A DNA stretch of 57,111 bases from Christensenella sp. UBA6345 (lineage in GTDB: Bacteria; Bacillota; Clostridia; Christensenellales; UBA1242), in the NCBI GenBank assembly GCA_002437945.1, contig DJSB01000007.1, positions 1-57,111 of the forward strand, in the 5' to 3' direction. The notes beneath the pieces were generated by a model. That model did no database searches and was not told the DNA's origin. It saw only the letters and a list, made by a program, of their open reading frames with translations. A program made the position numbers and the translations under genes. This document shows, piece after piece, positions 34,202 through 42,397 of the stretch. Within the stretch, counting starts at the first letter, position 1; each line of letters opens with the position of its first letter.

Positions 34202-35665
34202 TTATTTAATCCAAGGTTCTTTCTCTGTGTTTGAATCTTCAGTTTCTTCAGGTTCTGCTGGAGTGTGACCTTTAGCAAATACGCCTACAAATTCAGATTT
34301 AACATCGCTAGCCTGTAAATCGGTACGATTTAAGTAATAATTACTATCGGTGCTACCATCTGGAGTATAAGCAGAGTAGAAATATGCATTTCTGCCGTCA
34401 TAATCAAAGAATACATTGTCAGTTTTGATTGTCTTATCGTCAGTTACTACTTCTTTTACTTCTGGATTTTCTGCTTTAACATCAACATATTTTATTTTAC
34501 CATTTTCGGTAAAGAACAATGTTGTGCCATATAATCCTATGCTACTGATAGTAGTAGATGATGTATAAACATTTTTTACATTTTTATTACTATTAACAAC
34601 AGTTACTAGGTTAATACGATTAGAACTATCTATAGTTACGATTTCATTGCCAATATAAGCAGAAGTGTCTTGATTTACTATAATTGAATTAGTGTAAGTT
34701 GCATTAAGTAATTCAGTTTCTTTAGCGTCATTAAATGTTTTGTCTGCACTTAATTCATATCTGCATAATGTAGAAATACTTGAACCACTTCTTGTACGAT
34801 TGTAATATAAACTATTATTTTTAGCATCAACAATACTATAAGTGTCGCCATTAGATGCTACGATTTCTTCATTAGTGTCACCCAATTTAACTCTAGCAAG
34901 TATATTACCATTAATACCACTCAATTTATCATCTTCAGTAATAGCACGTGTATAATATACATAATTATTGATACCATCTAAAGTCTTGTTGGCTATCTTG
35001 TCTGAAGGAATATATTTATCAGTTTTGATAAGTCCTGCAGATGTAGCATTTTTAACTAGGGTAGTGGTTGTAGGCTTTTTAGCATTGGCATTGATAGATA
35101 CTATCTTTGAACCATCTAACATAACGATATATACTGTGTTATCAAGTTCGTACATAGTCCAATTGGTAGAAGTAAGTGTTTGGTCAGTAGTGTATAATAC
35201 TTTATTGTTTGTACCATTAATGTTTACTCTACAAATATTACTTCTTGCATTAAGCAAATTACCATACTCATCTTTTTGCATATTAGGTGTAGCATAATAA
35301 ATATAATCGCCAAATATATAGAAACAAGCATTTTCTGTACCTACGATTTGTGGAACAACAACTTCAGATTTTGTTAAGAAACCATCTTCGTCATGAGAAA
35401 TAGCATTGTTATTCATCTTAACTCTATATATAGCACCAAATACTTGTTTACCCCATACGTTATCTTTGTCTTTTTCAAGATTCTGGTAAGATTTAAAACC
35501 ATTGACATAGTATAGATAATCGCCTTTGACTACAGCCATACCGCCATTGGAAGTAACAGGATCACTTGTTTTTGGGTTGTTTTTAAGACCTTTGTTGCCA
35601 CAACCTGACAAAATTAATGTTGTGGATAAAAATATGGTTAATACCATTAATAAAAACTTTTTCAT
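34202..35665 (-). CDS. Lipoprotein with DUF5050-like, probably beta-propeller, repeats
   Basis: 487 residues. The N-terminus is a lipoprotein signal: MKKF, hydrophobic core, lipobox ILSGC with Cys22. The mature part has repeating short blades such as GDYLYYVNG, GDYIYYATP, NNYVYYTRA, NNSLYYNRT, TTLFFTENGKIKYVD, the pattern of DUF5050 or WD-like extracytoplasmic propellers that bind ligands or proteins. The last 25 residues are acidic. No enzyme motif is visible. GGAG precedes the ATG. It is divergent or separate from all neighbours and has no clear pathway link. Confidence 0.78.
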   Translation of the reverse strand: MKKFLLMVLTIFLSTTLILSGCGNKGLKNNPKTSDPVTSNGGMAVVKGDYLYYVNGFKSYQNLEKDKDNVWGKQVFGAIYRVKMNNNAISHDEDGFLTKSEVVVPQIVGTENACFYIFGDYIYYATPNMQKDEYGNLLNARSNICRVNINGTNNKVLYTTDQTLTSTNWTMYELDNTVYIVMLDGSKIVSINANAKKPTTTTLVKNATSAGLIKTDKYIPSDKIANKTLDGINNYVYYTRAITEDDKLSGINGNILARVKLGDTNEEIVASNGDTYSIVDAKNNSLYYNRTRSGSSISTLCRYELSADKTFNDAKETELLNATYTNSIIVNQDTSAYIGNEIVTIDSSNRINLVTVVNSNKNVKNVYTSSTTISSIGLYGTTLFFTENGKIKYVDVKAENPEVKEVVTDDKTIKTDNVFFDYDGRNAYFYSAYTPDGSTDSNYYLNRTDLQASDVKSEFVGVFAKGHTPAEPEETEDSNTEKEPWIK

Positions 35666-35859
35666 TTTTTCTCCGAAAATATATAATTTTAACTACAATA
35701 GATATTACCAAAATAAATATATATAGTCAATTAATATGCCTAAACTAGGCTATACTATTTTAGCAATATTTTTAAAAAAAATCATTTAATTTGTAACAAT
35801 TATTTACTATATTTATTTATATAAACCTAATATGTATGATTTTATGCTATATCATAAGT
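35666..35859. other. AT-rich spacer, no gene seen
   Basis: This holds the promoter region of the lipoprotein gene on the minus strand; no clear hexamer pair was identified. No ORF with a ribosome site was found. Confidence 0.4.
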
Positions 35860-35898
35860 AAAAAAACCGTCAAACATTTAATTTGGCGATTTTTAAAT
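35860..35898 (-). terminator. Terminator of the acidic-linker protein gene
   Basis: On the minus strand ATCGCCAAA pairs imperfectly with TTTGACGGT (one mismatch, one G-U), followed by a run of T. Confidence 0.65.
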
Positions 35899-35903
35899 AA
35901 TTA

Positions 35904-36950
35904 TTAAATTGCGTCTACTTCTATGCTTTCACCAGTAAGTGCGTCTTGATACATAACCCAATATCCTTCTTCAGTAGGATTGTCAATATCTGTAGGCAAC
36001 CACTGACTATAATTGTCTAGCCCATTAGGTGCAATCTCACTATATGTACCAGGTACACCATAACATATATATTTTAGAGTTATGTCTTCATATATTAATC
36101 CCAACACATAATAATTTCCATCATTTTCATAATCAATCTTGACCCATTTACTATTAGGAACTAAATTTTCTAGATTGGTTTCGGCAGGGTATTTGTTGAA
36201 TAAGTCTTCTATCTGTTCACTTAATGCCTCATAGAAAGTTACATTGTCGGGTAAGGGTGTGTTTTCAAGTTCTTGTTCAATAATGTTTTTATTGGCTAAT
36301 ACTTTTGATATACCATCATTTTTCTGTCCATATGGATTAAGTTGTGGCATATTGTCTTCTTGATAATCTGTTTGGATAGATTCATCATCGAATTCAAGAT
36401 TATTATTGATTTCTTCTTCAATTTCTTCATCGCTACTTTCAAACAATTCTTGAGTATCGTCTACTTCTTCGACTTCGTTTAATTCTTGGGTGTCGTTAGT
36501 GTTATTTTTATATGACGATGGTTCTTCAAGTGTCGATATGTTATCTTGTACATAGTTTTGATTAACAGTACTTTTATTATCGTATTTTAAAATATTAAGG
36601 TTATCAATAATTTCATCTTTTAATATACTTCTATCATCGCTTCCCCATATTAAAGGAATAACTTTTGTAGGTTGGTCTTCTACCAATACACAAGTTATGT
36701 TTTGATTAAGATCTATGTTATTAATTCTAAAATTATATGTATTATTGTTAATTAAATTAATGTTTTGTTTAAATACTTGTTTGTTGTTTTGTGCTAGTCC
36801 TAGTACTAGATTGCTGTGGTTGTTTATGTTAAAAGTTTTTATAGTCCCGTAGACACAGTTATTATCTAATGTTAATGTAAGTATTGCACTACCATTATAA
36901 TTGCTGGCTGTAGGATTATTTAATACAATAGTCTTTTTAAATGTTGTCAT
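35904..36950 (-). CDS. Hypothetical two-domain protein with acidic linker, divergent from spo0A
   Basis: 348 residues, no signal peptide and no membrane helix. I do not recognise a named family. The N-terminal domain (about 1-110) looks all-beta: repeated strands such as SAILTLTLDNNCVYGTIKTF, SNLVLGLAQNNKQVFKQNI, then PLIWGSDDR. The middle (about 120-215) is strongly acidic and Asn-rich, probably disordered. The C-terminal domain (about 230-348) has FYEALSEQIEDLFNKYP, then YYVLGLIYEDITLKYICYGVPGTYS and GYWVMYQDALTG, a compact alpha/beta unit. GGGAG lies 5 nt before the ATG. It is transcribed away from spo0A across a 452-nt regulatory gap, so shared control with sporulation is possible but unproven. 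Confidence 0.75.
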   Translation of the reverse strand: MTTFKKTIVLNNPTASNYNGSAILTLTLDNNCVYGTIKTFNINNHSNLVLGLAQNNKQVFKQNINLINNNTYNFRINNIDLNQNITCVLVEDQPTKVIPLIWGSDDRSILKDEIIDNLNILKYDNKSTVNQNYVQDNISTLEEPSSYKNNTNDTQELNEVEEVDDTQELFESSDEEIEEEINNNLEFDDESIQTDYQEDNMPQLNPYGQKNDGISKVLANKNIIEQELENTPLPDNVTFYEALSEQIEDLFNKYPAETNLENLVPNSKWVKIDYENDGNYYVLGLIYEDITLKYICYGVPGTYSEIAPNGLDNYSQWLPTDIDNPTEEGYWVMYQDALTGESIEVDAI

Positions 36951-37249
36951 CGCTTCTCCCTTATGTAAATTGATTACTTATATTTTATATTAAATATCGT
37001 TGTAAAAGTTTAATATAGAATGAGTAATTAACACTATATTTGTATTTTTTAGTCGATTTAAAATATCTATAATTAAAAATTCATAGTTTTTTTGGTTAAT
37101 TAGTTTTTATTTTACAATGAAAGGGTTTAAATTTTAAAAAAGTGGCTTAATTAACCTATTTTTTAGTATATTGTTAAATTACATAGTTTTTGTATATAAA
37201 GAATGAAATTTCTGTATATGCGGCGGTTTTTTATTATAATGACGTCATT

Positions 37250-37256
37250 TTCGACA
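37250..37256 (-). promoter_or_regulatory. Candidate Spo0A-binding box
   Basis: TTCGACA is the reverse complement of TGTCGAA, an exact Spo0A-box consensus. It lies about 147 nt upstream of the spo0A ATG. One 7-mer can occur by chance, but its site beside a palindrome in the spo0A promoter region supports autoregulation. Confidence 0.5.
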
Positions 37257-37336
37257 TTTTACTGACAAAAACCATCTTAATAGAGTTTTACTTACAAAGT
37301 TTTCAAAGTACTTTAAATGGCTTATGTTGGCTATGA

Positions 37337-37345
37337 TGCTATAAT
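37337..37345 (+). promoter_or_regulatory. Extended -10 promoter of spo0A
   Basis: TG (37337-37338), one base, TATAAT (37340-37345). The -35 position has no good match, as is usual for extended -10 promoters. The leader would be about 50 nt. Confidence 0.55.
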
Positions 37346-37402
37346 TTTAATTGTTCGGCGGGATAAAACCCAAGATAAAATAAAAATTATGGAGATGTGA
37401 AA

Positions 37403-38185
37403 ATGGAGAGCATAGAAAAAACAAAAATTATTATAGTTGATAACAACGAACAAATGAGAATAAGTATTAAACAACAATTAAACACAAATGAGTTAAACGT
37501 GGTTGCAGATTTTTCAGATGCAATTTCTGCACTTAATTATATAAAAGAAAATGAAGTAGATGTAATTATTACTGATATAGTATTACCCAACATTGATGGA
37601 TACGAATTTATGGAAGCCATTAACAAACAAGGATTAGTAACAAGACCAAAAATATTGGTATTGTCTGCTTTAAGTAATGATAACTTTATTAACAAAGCAT
37701 TACAGTATGGCGCTGATTATTATATGATTAAGCCATGTGATGTTAATGTTCTTAAATCACGAGTTATGGAATTAAAGACAAGTTCAGTTATGATTGATAA
37801 GTCGGTTAACAATATTAAAAATGTTAAACCACGTAATAGACAACTTGAAGAAAAAATTACCAATATATTCATAACAGTTGGTATACCTGCACATATTAAA
37901 GGTTATCAATTCTTAAGGGAAGCCATAAAGATGGCTATAGATAATCCAGAAATTATCAATAGTATTACTAAAAAATTGTATCCAAGTATCGCAGAAAGAT
38001 TTGAGACCACAGCATCAAAAGTTGAACGTGCGATAAGACATGCTATTGAAGTTGCTTGGAATAGGGGTAAGATAGAAAATATTAATGCATTATTCGGAAT
38101 AAGAGTATATTCTAACAATGAAAAACCAACAAATGGTGAGTTTATAGCCTTGGTTGCAGACAAAATGCTTATTGAAGGTGCATAA
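37403..38185 (+). CDS. spo0A: Stage 0 sporulation protein A, master regulator
   Basis: 260 residues from the ATG at 37403; GGAG 8 nt upstream favours it over the GTG at 37397. Receiver domain (about 1-125): phosphoacceptor Asp58 in IITDIVLPNIDG, switch Ser in VLSALS, Lys in MIKPCDV. The acidic pair at the metal site reads VDNN (Asp13, Asn14) where DD is usual. The C-terminal DNA-binding domain (about 150-260) is highly typical: GIPAHIKGYQFLREAI, LYPSIAERFETTASKVERA, IRHAIEVAWNRGKI, KPTNGEFIALVADK. Phosphorylated Spo0A starts sporulation. spoIVB, its usual neighbour, is not beside it. Confidence 0.97.
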   Translation: MESIEKTKIIIVDNNEQMRISIKQQLNTNELNVVADFSDAISALNYIKENEVDVIITDIVLPNIDGYEFMEAINKQGLVTRPKILVLSALSNDNFINKALQYGADYYMIKPCDVNVLKSRVMELKTSSVMIDKSVNNIKNVKPRNRQLEEKITNIFITVGIPAHIKGYQFLREAIKMAIDNPEIINSITKKLYPSIAERFETTASKVERAIRHAIEVAWNRGKIENINALFGIRVYSNNEKPTNGEFIALVADKMLIEGA

Positions 38186-38221
38186 TAGTAAAAAAATAAA
38201 ATATTTTATGATTAAAAATTG

Positions 38222-38250
38222 TTTACAAGATAATAATATCTAACTATAAT
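38222..38250 (+). promoter_or_regulatory. Promoter of the zinc-ribbon gene, with leader hairpin
   Basis: TTTACA (38222-38227), 17 nt, TATAAT (38245-38250). The leader then forms GTTAAAA...TTTTAAC (38259-38292) with an inner ATATG/CATAT stem, ending just before AGGAG (38306-38310). The hairpin has no T-run, so it is not a plain terminator. Confidence 0.65.
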
Positions 38251-38313
38251 ATATTAGCGTTAAAAAGATATGTTTCATATACTTATTTTAACACTAATAA
38301 ATGTTAGGAGAAC

Positions 38314-38865
38314 ATGGGAAATATGGTTAAAAAACAGACCTATATAAAATGTCCAAGATGTGAACTTAATTATATTTTGAAAAAAGATAAATATTGTGAT
38401 GTTTGCAAACAAGAAATGAAAGCCGGGGCAATAGACGACGATGATTTAGAAATTTATGATGACGAACTAGAACTTTGTCCTGTTTGTCATGTTAATTATA
38501 TCAATGAAGGTGAAACTATGTGTTCGTCTTGTATGGAAGAAAATTTATCTACCAGTAAAGATGACGATGAGCCTGATTGGCGTGAATATGTAGACAAAGA
38601 TGATGAAGACGATGATCTTGATTTATTGCCTACTAACGATGAAGATGAAGAAATTGATGAAGAACTTGATTCTACATTCTCTAAAGACCTTGATGCCGAC
38701 TTTAAAGATGACTTCGATGACGTAGAGGACCTAGACGAAGAATTAGATGATGATCTTGATGATCTAGATTTAGATATGGACGATAGTGACTACGACGAAG
38801 AAGATGAAGAAGACGAAGATGACTATAAAGACGAAGATAATGATGAAGGAGACGATGAAGAATAA
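38314..38865 (+). CDS. Double zinc-ribbon protein with long acidic tail
   Basis: 183 residues. Two similar cysteine units follow each other: CPRCELNYI...YCDVC (about 14-35) and CPVCHVNYI...MCSSC (about 59-80). Both have CxxC, NYI and CxxC in the same spacing, so they look like a duplicated zinc ribbon. From about residue 95 to the end the chain is almost only Asp and Glu with few Leu and Tyr, clearly disordered. Its function is unknown; zinc ribbon plus acidic tail suggests a nucleic-acid-mimic or RNA-polymerase-associated role, but this is inference. AGGAG is 3 nt from the first ATG and 12 nt from a second at 38323, so the start is uncertain. It follows spo0A on the same strand but has its own promoter. 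Confidence 0.78.
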   Translation: MGNMVKKQTYIKCPRCELNYILKKDKYCDVCKQEMKAGAIDDDDLEIYDDELELCPVCHVNYINEGETMCSSCMEENLSTSKDDDEPDWREYVDKDDEDDDLDLLPTNDEDEEIDEELDSTFSKDLDADFKDDFDDVEDLDEELDDDLDDLDLDMDDSDYDEEDEEDEDDYKDEDNDEGDDEE

Positions 38866-38885
38866 TATTTAAGTTAACTTCTCTA

Positions 38886-38923
38886 AACACTCAAATGGTA
38901 TAATACTATTTGGGTGTTTTTTT
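38886..38923 (+). terminator. Terminator after the zinc-ribbon gene
   Basis: AACACTCAAAT pairs with ATTTGGGTGTT (one G-U), followed by a run of seven T. Confidence 0.85.
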
Positions 38924-38976
38924 GTATAAAAAATTTTGTTAAGGCAATAATAGTAAAAAAGTAAAGGTGTGTATTA

Positions 38977-39222
38977 TTGGTATCAAGTGTAGAGAAATTA
39001 CAAAATGTTAAAGATGAGATTATGCAATTAAAAGGGCAAGATATTAGACTAATAGTTAATAAAGGTAGAAAAAAGATTGTTAAATTTAATGGTATAATAG
39101 AAAGTGTGTATCCTAGTATGTTTGTGATTAAACCTAAAGAGAATGTGGAACTTGAACGTACAAGTTATTCATATAATGATGTATTGTGTGGGGATATTAG
39201 TTACAAAAAAATAATTAAATAA
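38977..39222 (+). CDS. veg: Veg family protein
   Basis: 81 residues, near the usual 80-90. The family pattern is clear: VKDEIMQLKGQDIRLIVNKGRKK, FNGIIESVYPSMFVI and RTSYSYNDVLCGDI. In Bacillus Veg stimulates biofilm formation through the SinR pathway and the gene is very highly transcribed; SinR is not expected in clostridia, so the role here is open. The start is TTG at 38977, with AAAGGTG about 7 nt upstream and no suitable ATG. In clostridia veg sits next to sipL, as here. A strong terminator follows. Confidence 0.9.
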   Translation: MVSSVEKLQNVKDEIMQLKGQDIRLIVNKGRKKIVKFNGIIESVYPSMFVIKPKENVELERTSYSYNDVLCGDISYKKIIK

Positions 39223-39230
39223 TTGGACGA

Positions 39231-39267
39231 AATGTGATAACTTTTAAAAAGTTGTCATATTTTTTTA
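39231..39267 (+). terminator. Terminator after veg
   Basis: An 11-bp or longer stem (39231-39241 with 39251-39261, two G-U) extended by T-A pairs, then a run of T. Confidence 0.8.
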
Positions 39268-39316
39268 TTTTCGCAAGTAGAATACTAACGTAAAAATAAA
39301 AAACGGGGGATTTTTT

Positions 39317-40849
39317 ATGGCGATAGAACCAAAGTTTGAAAGGGTGGTTAGTTCGGAAAGAATTAAACTTGGGGTTACACAGGCAGTAATTGAATGTAAA
39401 TTACCAGCCAATGATGAAAGCGAAATAAGAAAAGTACTATGTGCTCATGCGAAAAGTTTTATTACTTCTAGTGAAGCAGTTGATAAAGATATTAACTTTA
39501 GTGGTAATGTTAATTTTCAAGTAATATATGAGAATGCTGACGGTGTTGTTAGTGGCTTGGATTATACTGCTGATTTTAAAGAAAAGTACTCTAATGATAA
39601 TATGTGTAGTCAAGCGACACCAATTGTTAATAGTAGCGTAGTAGATGTTAATACATCAATTAATGGCAATGATATTAAAATTGTTGCTATAGTAGAGATT
39701 ACTATAGATATTATTAAGAATACCGAACTTAATGCACTTGTTAATGTAGAAGGTGGCAATGTTTTTACTAATACAGCCACATTAGATACCTATAACTTTG
39801 TAGGTGTACTAAATAATAAATTTGAAAGTAATTACGATATTGAAATTAAAGACAATATTCAAAAAGTATTGGAAGTATCATGCTCTCCATATATTGAAAG
39901 TGTCACTCCAATGGAAAAGTATGCAGTAGTGGTTGGTGGCGCTAATATTGATATTTGTTATGTAACAAGTGGCGAACAAAATGTGTTACGTACTCATCAG
40001 GTGAAAGTAGACTTTAGCCAAGAAGTTGCTTTAGAACAATTACAAGAGAATAGTTGTATACAAAGTATGCTAGATATTAATAATTCATTAATTAAAATAA
40101 CTACTAATATTGATACTGATTTTGCAGTGGTTAATCTTAATATTCCATATGAATATACTGGCTATGCTTTTAATCAGAATACTTTAGAAGTAATAGATGA
40201 TGCATTCTCTACAGATAATTACTTAAATGTTTGCACCGAGTCATTTAACACTTTAGTTTGTGGTGGACACATTAATTTTGAAGGTAAAGTTAGTGGTAAT
40301 GTCGAAAGTGAAGATAATGCTGTAGATGAAGTGTTGGGAACTTGTTGTAATACAGTAACTGTGGCATCAGCATATGTCGAAGACGGAATGTTTGTGCTAG
40401 AAGGTGTGGCAAGTACAACTGTTATGTATTTGAATAAGGAAACCAATAATACATACTCAATGTTAGTAGAAATGCCATTCTCATTAAGAGAAAATGTTGA
40501 CGTGGACGAAAAATATTATCCTATTGTTAATTTGTCTTTAGGGGAAGTAACTGCTAAAGCCAAACGTGGTAAAGATTTAGATGTAAGTGCTACATTATTT
40601 GTTTATGCTGATTTCTATTCGGTTAACCCAGAAGCGGTAATTACTGAAATTACAGAAACAGAAGAAAAACCAGATAATTTAAGCGTGTTAACAATATATA
40701 TAGTTAAACCTAATGAAACTATATGGGATATATCAAAGTTATTAAATATTAATCCAGATAGTTTGCTAGAACAAAACCCAGATATTGAATTACCACTTCA
40801 AGGTGGAGAAAAACTAGTTGTATATAGACAAAAAGAAGTATTATTTTAA
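39317..40849 (+). CDS. sipL: SPOCS (DUF3794)-LysM spore morphogenetic protein, SipL-like
   Basis: 510 residues, close to Clostridioides difficile SipL. It contains three SPOCS/DUF3794 regions (about 10-100, 165-245 and 310-420) with typical text such as NVNFQVIYENADGVV, ANIDICYVTSGE and GTCCNTVTVASAYVEDG. A LysM domain closes the protein (about 460-510): YIVKPNETIWDISKLLNINPDSLLEQNP. In C. difficile SipL binds SpoIVA through LysM and tethers the coat to the forespore. Gene order veg-sipL-spoIIR-sleB also matches that genus, which supports the name. GGGGGA precedes the ATG. Confidence 0.88.
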   Translation: MAIEPKFERVVSSERIKLGVTQAVIECKLPANDESEIRKVLCAHAKSFITSSEAVDKDINFSGNVNFQVIYENADGVVSGLDYTADFKEKYSNDNMCSQATPIVNSSVVDVNTSINGNDIKIVAIVEITIDIIKNTELNALVNVEGGNVFTNTATLDTYNFVGVLNNKFESNYDIEIKDNIQKVLEVSCSPYIESVTPMEKYAVVVGGANIDICYVTSGEQNVLRTHQVKVDFSQEVALEQLQENSCIQSMLDINNSLIKITTNIDTDFAVVNLNIPYEYTGYAFNQNTLEVIDDAFSTDNYLNVCTESFNTLVCGGHINFEGKVSGNVESEDNAVDEVLGTCCNTVTVASAYVEDGMFVLEGVASTTVMYLNKETNNTYSMLVEMPFSLRENVDVDEKYYPIVNLSLGEVTAKAKRGKDLDVSATLFVYADFYSVNPEAVITEITETEEKPDNLSVLTIYIVKPNETIWDISKLLNINPDSLLEQNPDIELPLQGGEKLVVYRQKEVLF

Positions 40850-40877
40850 TGCAATAAATTTCGGTCGCCATTAATCC

Positions 40878-40913
40878 AAAAAGTCAAAGCAATTTTGCTT
40901 TGGCTTTTTTTTG
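40878..40913 (+). terminator. Terminator after sipL
   Basis: AAAAGTCAAAGC pairs with GCTTTGGCTTTT (one G-U), loop AATTTT, followed by a run of T. Confidence 0.85.
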
Positions 40914-41087
40914 TTTTGATATAGTTATTAAAAGAATAAATTATACGGCTTTATTAAATATGTGTGATTGATTTTGTTTTAATAATTAGAAACAGAGTAA
41001 TTTAATCTGACATAGTTTTTTAATTATTTTATCAATTATTGTTTTGATTTAAAAATACTGTCAATAATACACTATGGAGTTAATAGT

Positions 41088-41615
41088 ATGAAAAAACTTA
41101 TATCAATAATGATTGCAATTGTATCTATATTTTTATTAGCAGGGTGTGGTAGTAATTCAACTACGCAAGAACAATATTTACGTATACATATAAGAGCCAA
41201 TAGCAATTCTAGAATAGATCAAAATATTAAATATACCATAAAAGACGATTTGGTTAATTATCTTACACCACTAGTTTCTCAATGTAATAGTTTTGATGAA
41301 GTGGTCGATATGATAGACGAAAATATTAATGATATGGAAAATCTATGTGACAATATCTTGACCGATAATGGATTTAGTTACACTTCAAAAATAATGATTA
41401 ATGAAGAATATTTTCCTACTAGAGCATATGGCGAATATGTATTAGAATCGGATTTTTATGATGCAATTATAGTTAATCTGGGAGAAGCAAAAGGAGATAA
41501 TTGGTGGTGTGTCGTATATCCGCCTTTGTGCTTTTTAAATGCTAAAAATGTAGATAAAAACAATATTGTATATAAAAGCAAAATATTAGAACTTATTAAC
41601 AAGTTCTTTGACTAA
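41088..41615 (+). CDS. spoIIR: Stage II sporulation protein R, lipoprotein form
   Basis: 175 residues. SpoIIR is made in the forespore and signals across the intermembrane space to SpoIIGA, which activates SigE in the mother cell. Family motifs: YLRIHIRANSNSRIDQNIKY, NEEYFPTRAYGEYVLESDFY and GDNWWCVVYPPLCFLNA. The N-terminus is unusual: MKKL, a hydrophobic core and LLAGC with Cys20, a full lipobox, where the Bacillus protein has a plain secretory signal. Upstream, GTCAATAATA (41060-41069) fits a SigF -10 loosely, without a good -35. sleB follows after 41 nt. Confidence 0.94.
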   Translation: MKKLISIMIAIVSIFLLAGCGSNSTTQEQYLRIHIRANSNSRIDQNIKYTIKDDLVNYLTPLVSQCNSFDEVVDMIDENINDMENLCDNILTDNGFSYTSKIMINEEYFPTRAYGEYVLESDFYDAIIVNLGEAKGDNWWCVVYPPLCFLNAKNVDKNNIVYKSKILELINKFFD

Positions 41616-41656
41616 TTGTCAAAAAGTGGTCAATAATTAACAGAAAAGGAGATGTT

Positions 41657-42319
41657 ATGGTTAAAAAAGTATTTATTCCTGTAATTTTGTCATGCATTAC
41701 AATACTTACTACTTTAGGGGTATGTATATATAATTCGTTCTTTAAAGATAGTTCGGTTATGTCGGTTAATGCTTATGCACCAGATATGTATGAAGTGCAA
41801 AGAAGACTTAAAGATTGGGGATACTATGATGGTGCTATAACAGGTGTTAATGATACGGCTACCCAGAATGCGATTATGTATTTTCAACGAGTACATGGAT
41901 TATCACAGACTGGTGAAGTGGATTATGCTACTGCACAGGCTATAGGTGTAAGTCTTAATTCTCGTAATAGTAATGATTTGTATCTACTTGCAAAGTGTAT
42001 TCATGCTGAAGCGCGTGGAGAAATATATGTAGGAAAGGTTGCTGTTGGTGCGGTTATACTTAATAGAGTGGCTAGTCCAGATTTCCCTAATACCATTTAT
42101 GGTGTAATATATCAACCATGGGCTTTTACAGCAGTTCATGATGGACAGATTAATCTTGAACCTGATTCGGAGTCTTATCAGGCAGCACAAGATGCATTAA
42201 GCGGTTGGGACCCTAGTTATGGTAGTTTGTATTACTTTAACCCTAATACTGCTACATCTAGTTGGATATGGTCACGTAAACAAGTCGTTACTATAGGTGG
42301 ACATATTTTTGCAGTGTAA
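41657..42319 (+). CDS. sleB: Spore cortex-lytic enzyme SleB
   Basis: 220 residues. SleB is a lytic transglycosylase that opens cortex peptidoglycan containing muramic-delta-lactam during germination. It has an N-terminal hydrophobic signal or anchor (about 5-28), a PG-binding-1 domain (about 41-99: YEVQRRLKDWGYYDG, TQNAIMYFQRVHGL) and a Hydrolase_2 catalytic domain (107-220) with LAKCIHAEARGE (catalytic Glu118), VAVGAVILNRV and SLYYFNP. AAGGAG precedes the ATG. It is followed by ypeB, the usual partner required for SleB stability and activity control. Confidence 0.95.
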   Translation: MVKKVFIPVILSCITILTTLGVCIYNSFFKDSSVMSVNAYAPDMYEVQRRLKDWGYYDGAITGVNDTATQNAIMYFQRVHGLSQTGEVDYATAQAIGVSLNSRNSNDLYLLAKCIHAEARGEIYVGKVAVGAVILNRVASPDFPNTIYGVIYQPWAFTAVHDGQINLEPDSESYQAAQDALSGWDPSYGSLYYFNPNTATSSWIWSRKQVVTIGGHIFAV

Positions 42320-42397
42320 TTTTAGATATAAAATGTATTTGATTGATAGAAATATTTTGATGCCATTGTTTTATAACAGTATTTTATTGGAGTTAAT

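Larger units (their letters stand above)
36951..37402. promoter_or_regulatory. 452-nt divergent regulatory region upstream of spo0A
   Basis: It has no gene. It contains TATAAT at 37235-37240 overlapping the perfect palindrome AATGACGTCATT (37238-37249), directly followed by TTCGACA (37250-37256), an exact match to the complement of the Spo0A box TGNCGAA. About 80 nt nearer the gene is an extended -10, TGCTATAAT (37337-37345). I found no convincing SigH promoter. Bases 36951-37230 show only AT-rich sequence. Confidence 0.55.
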
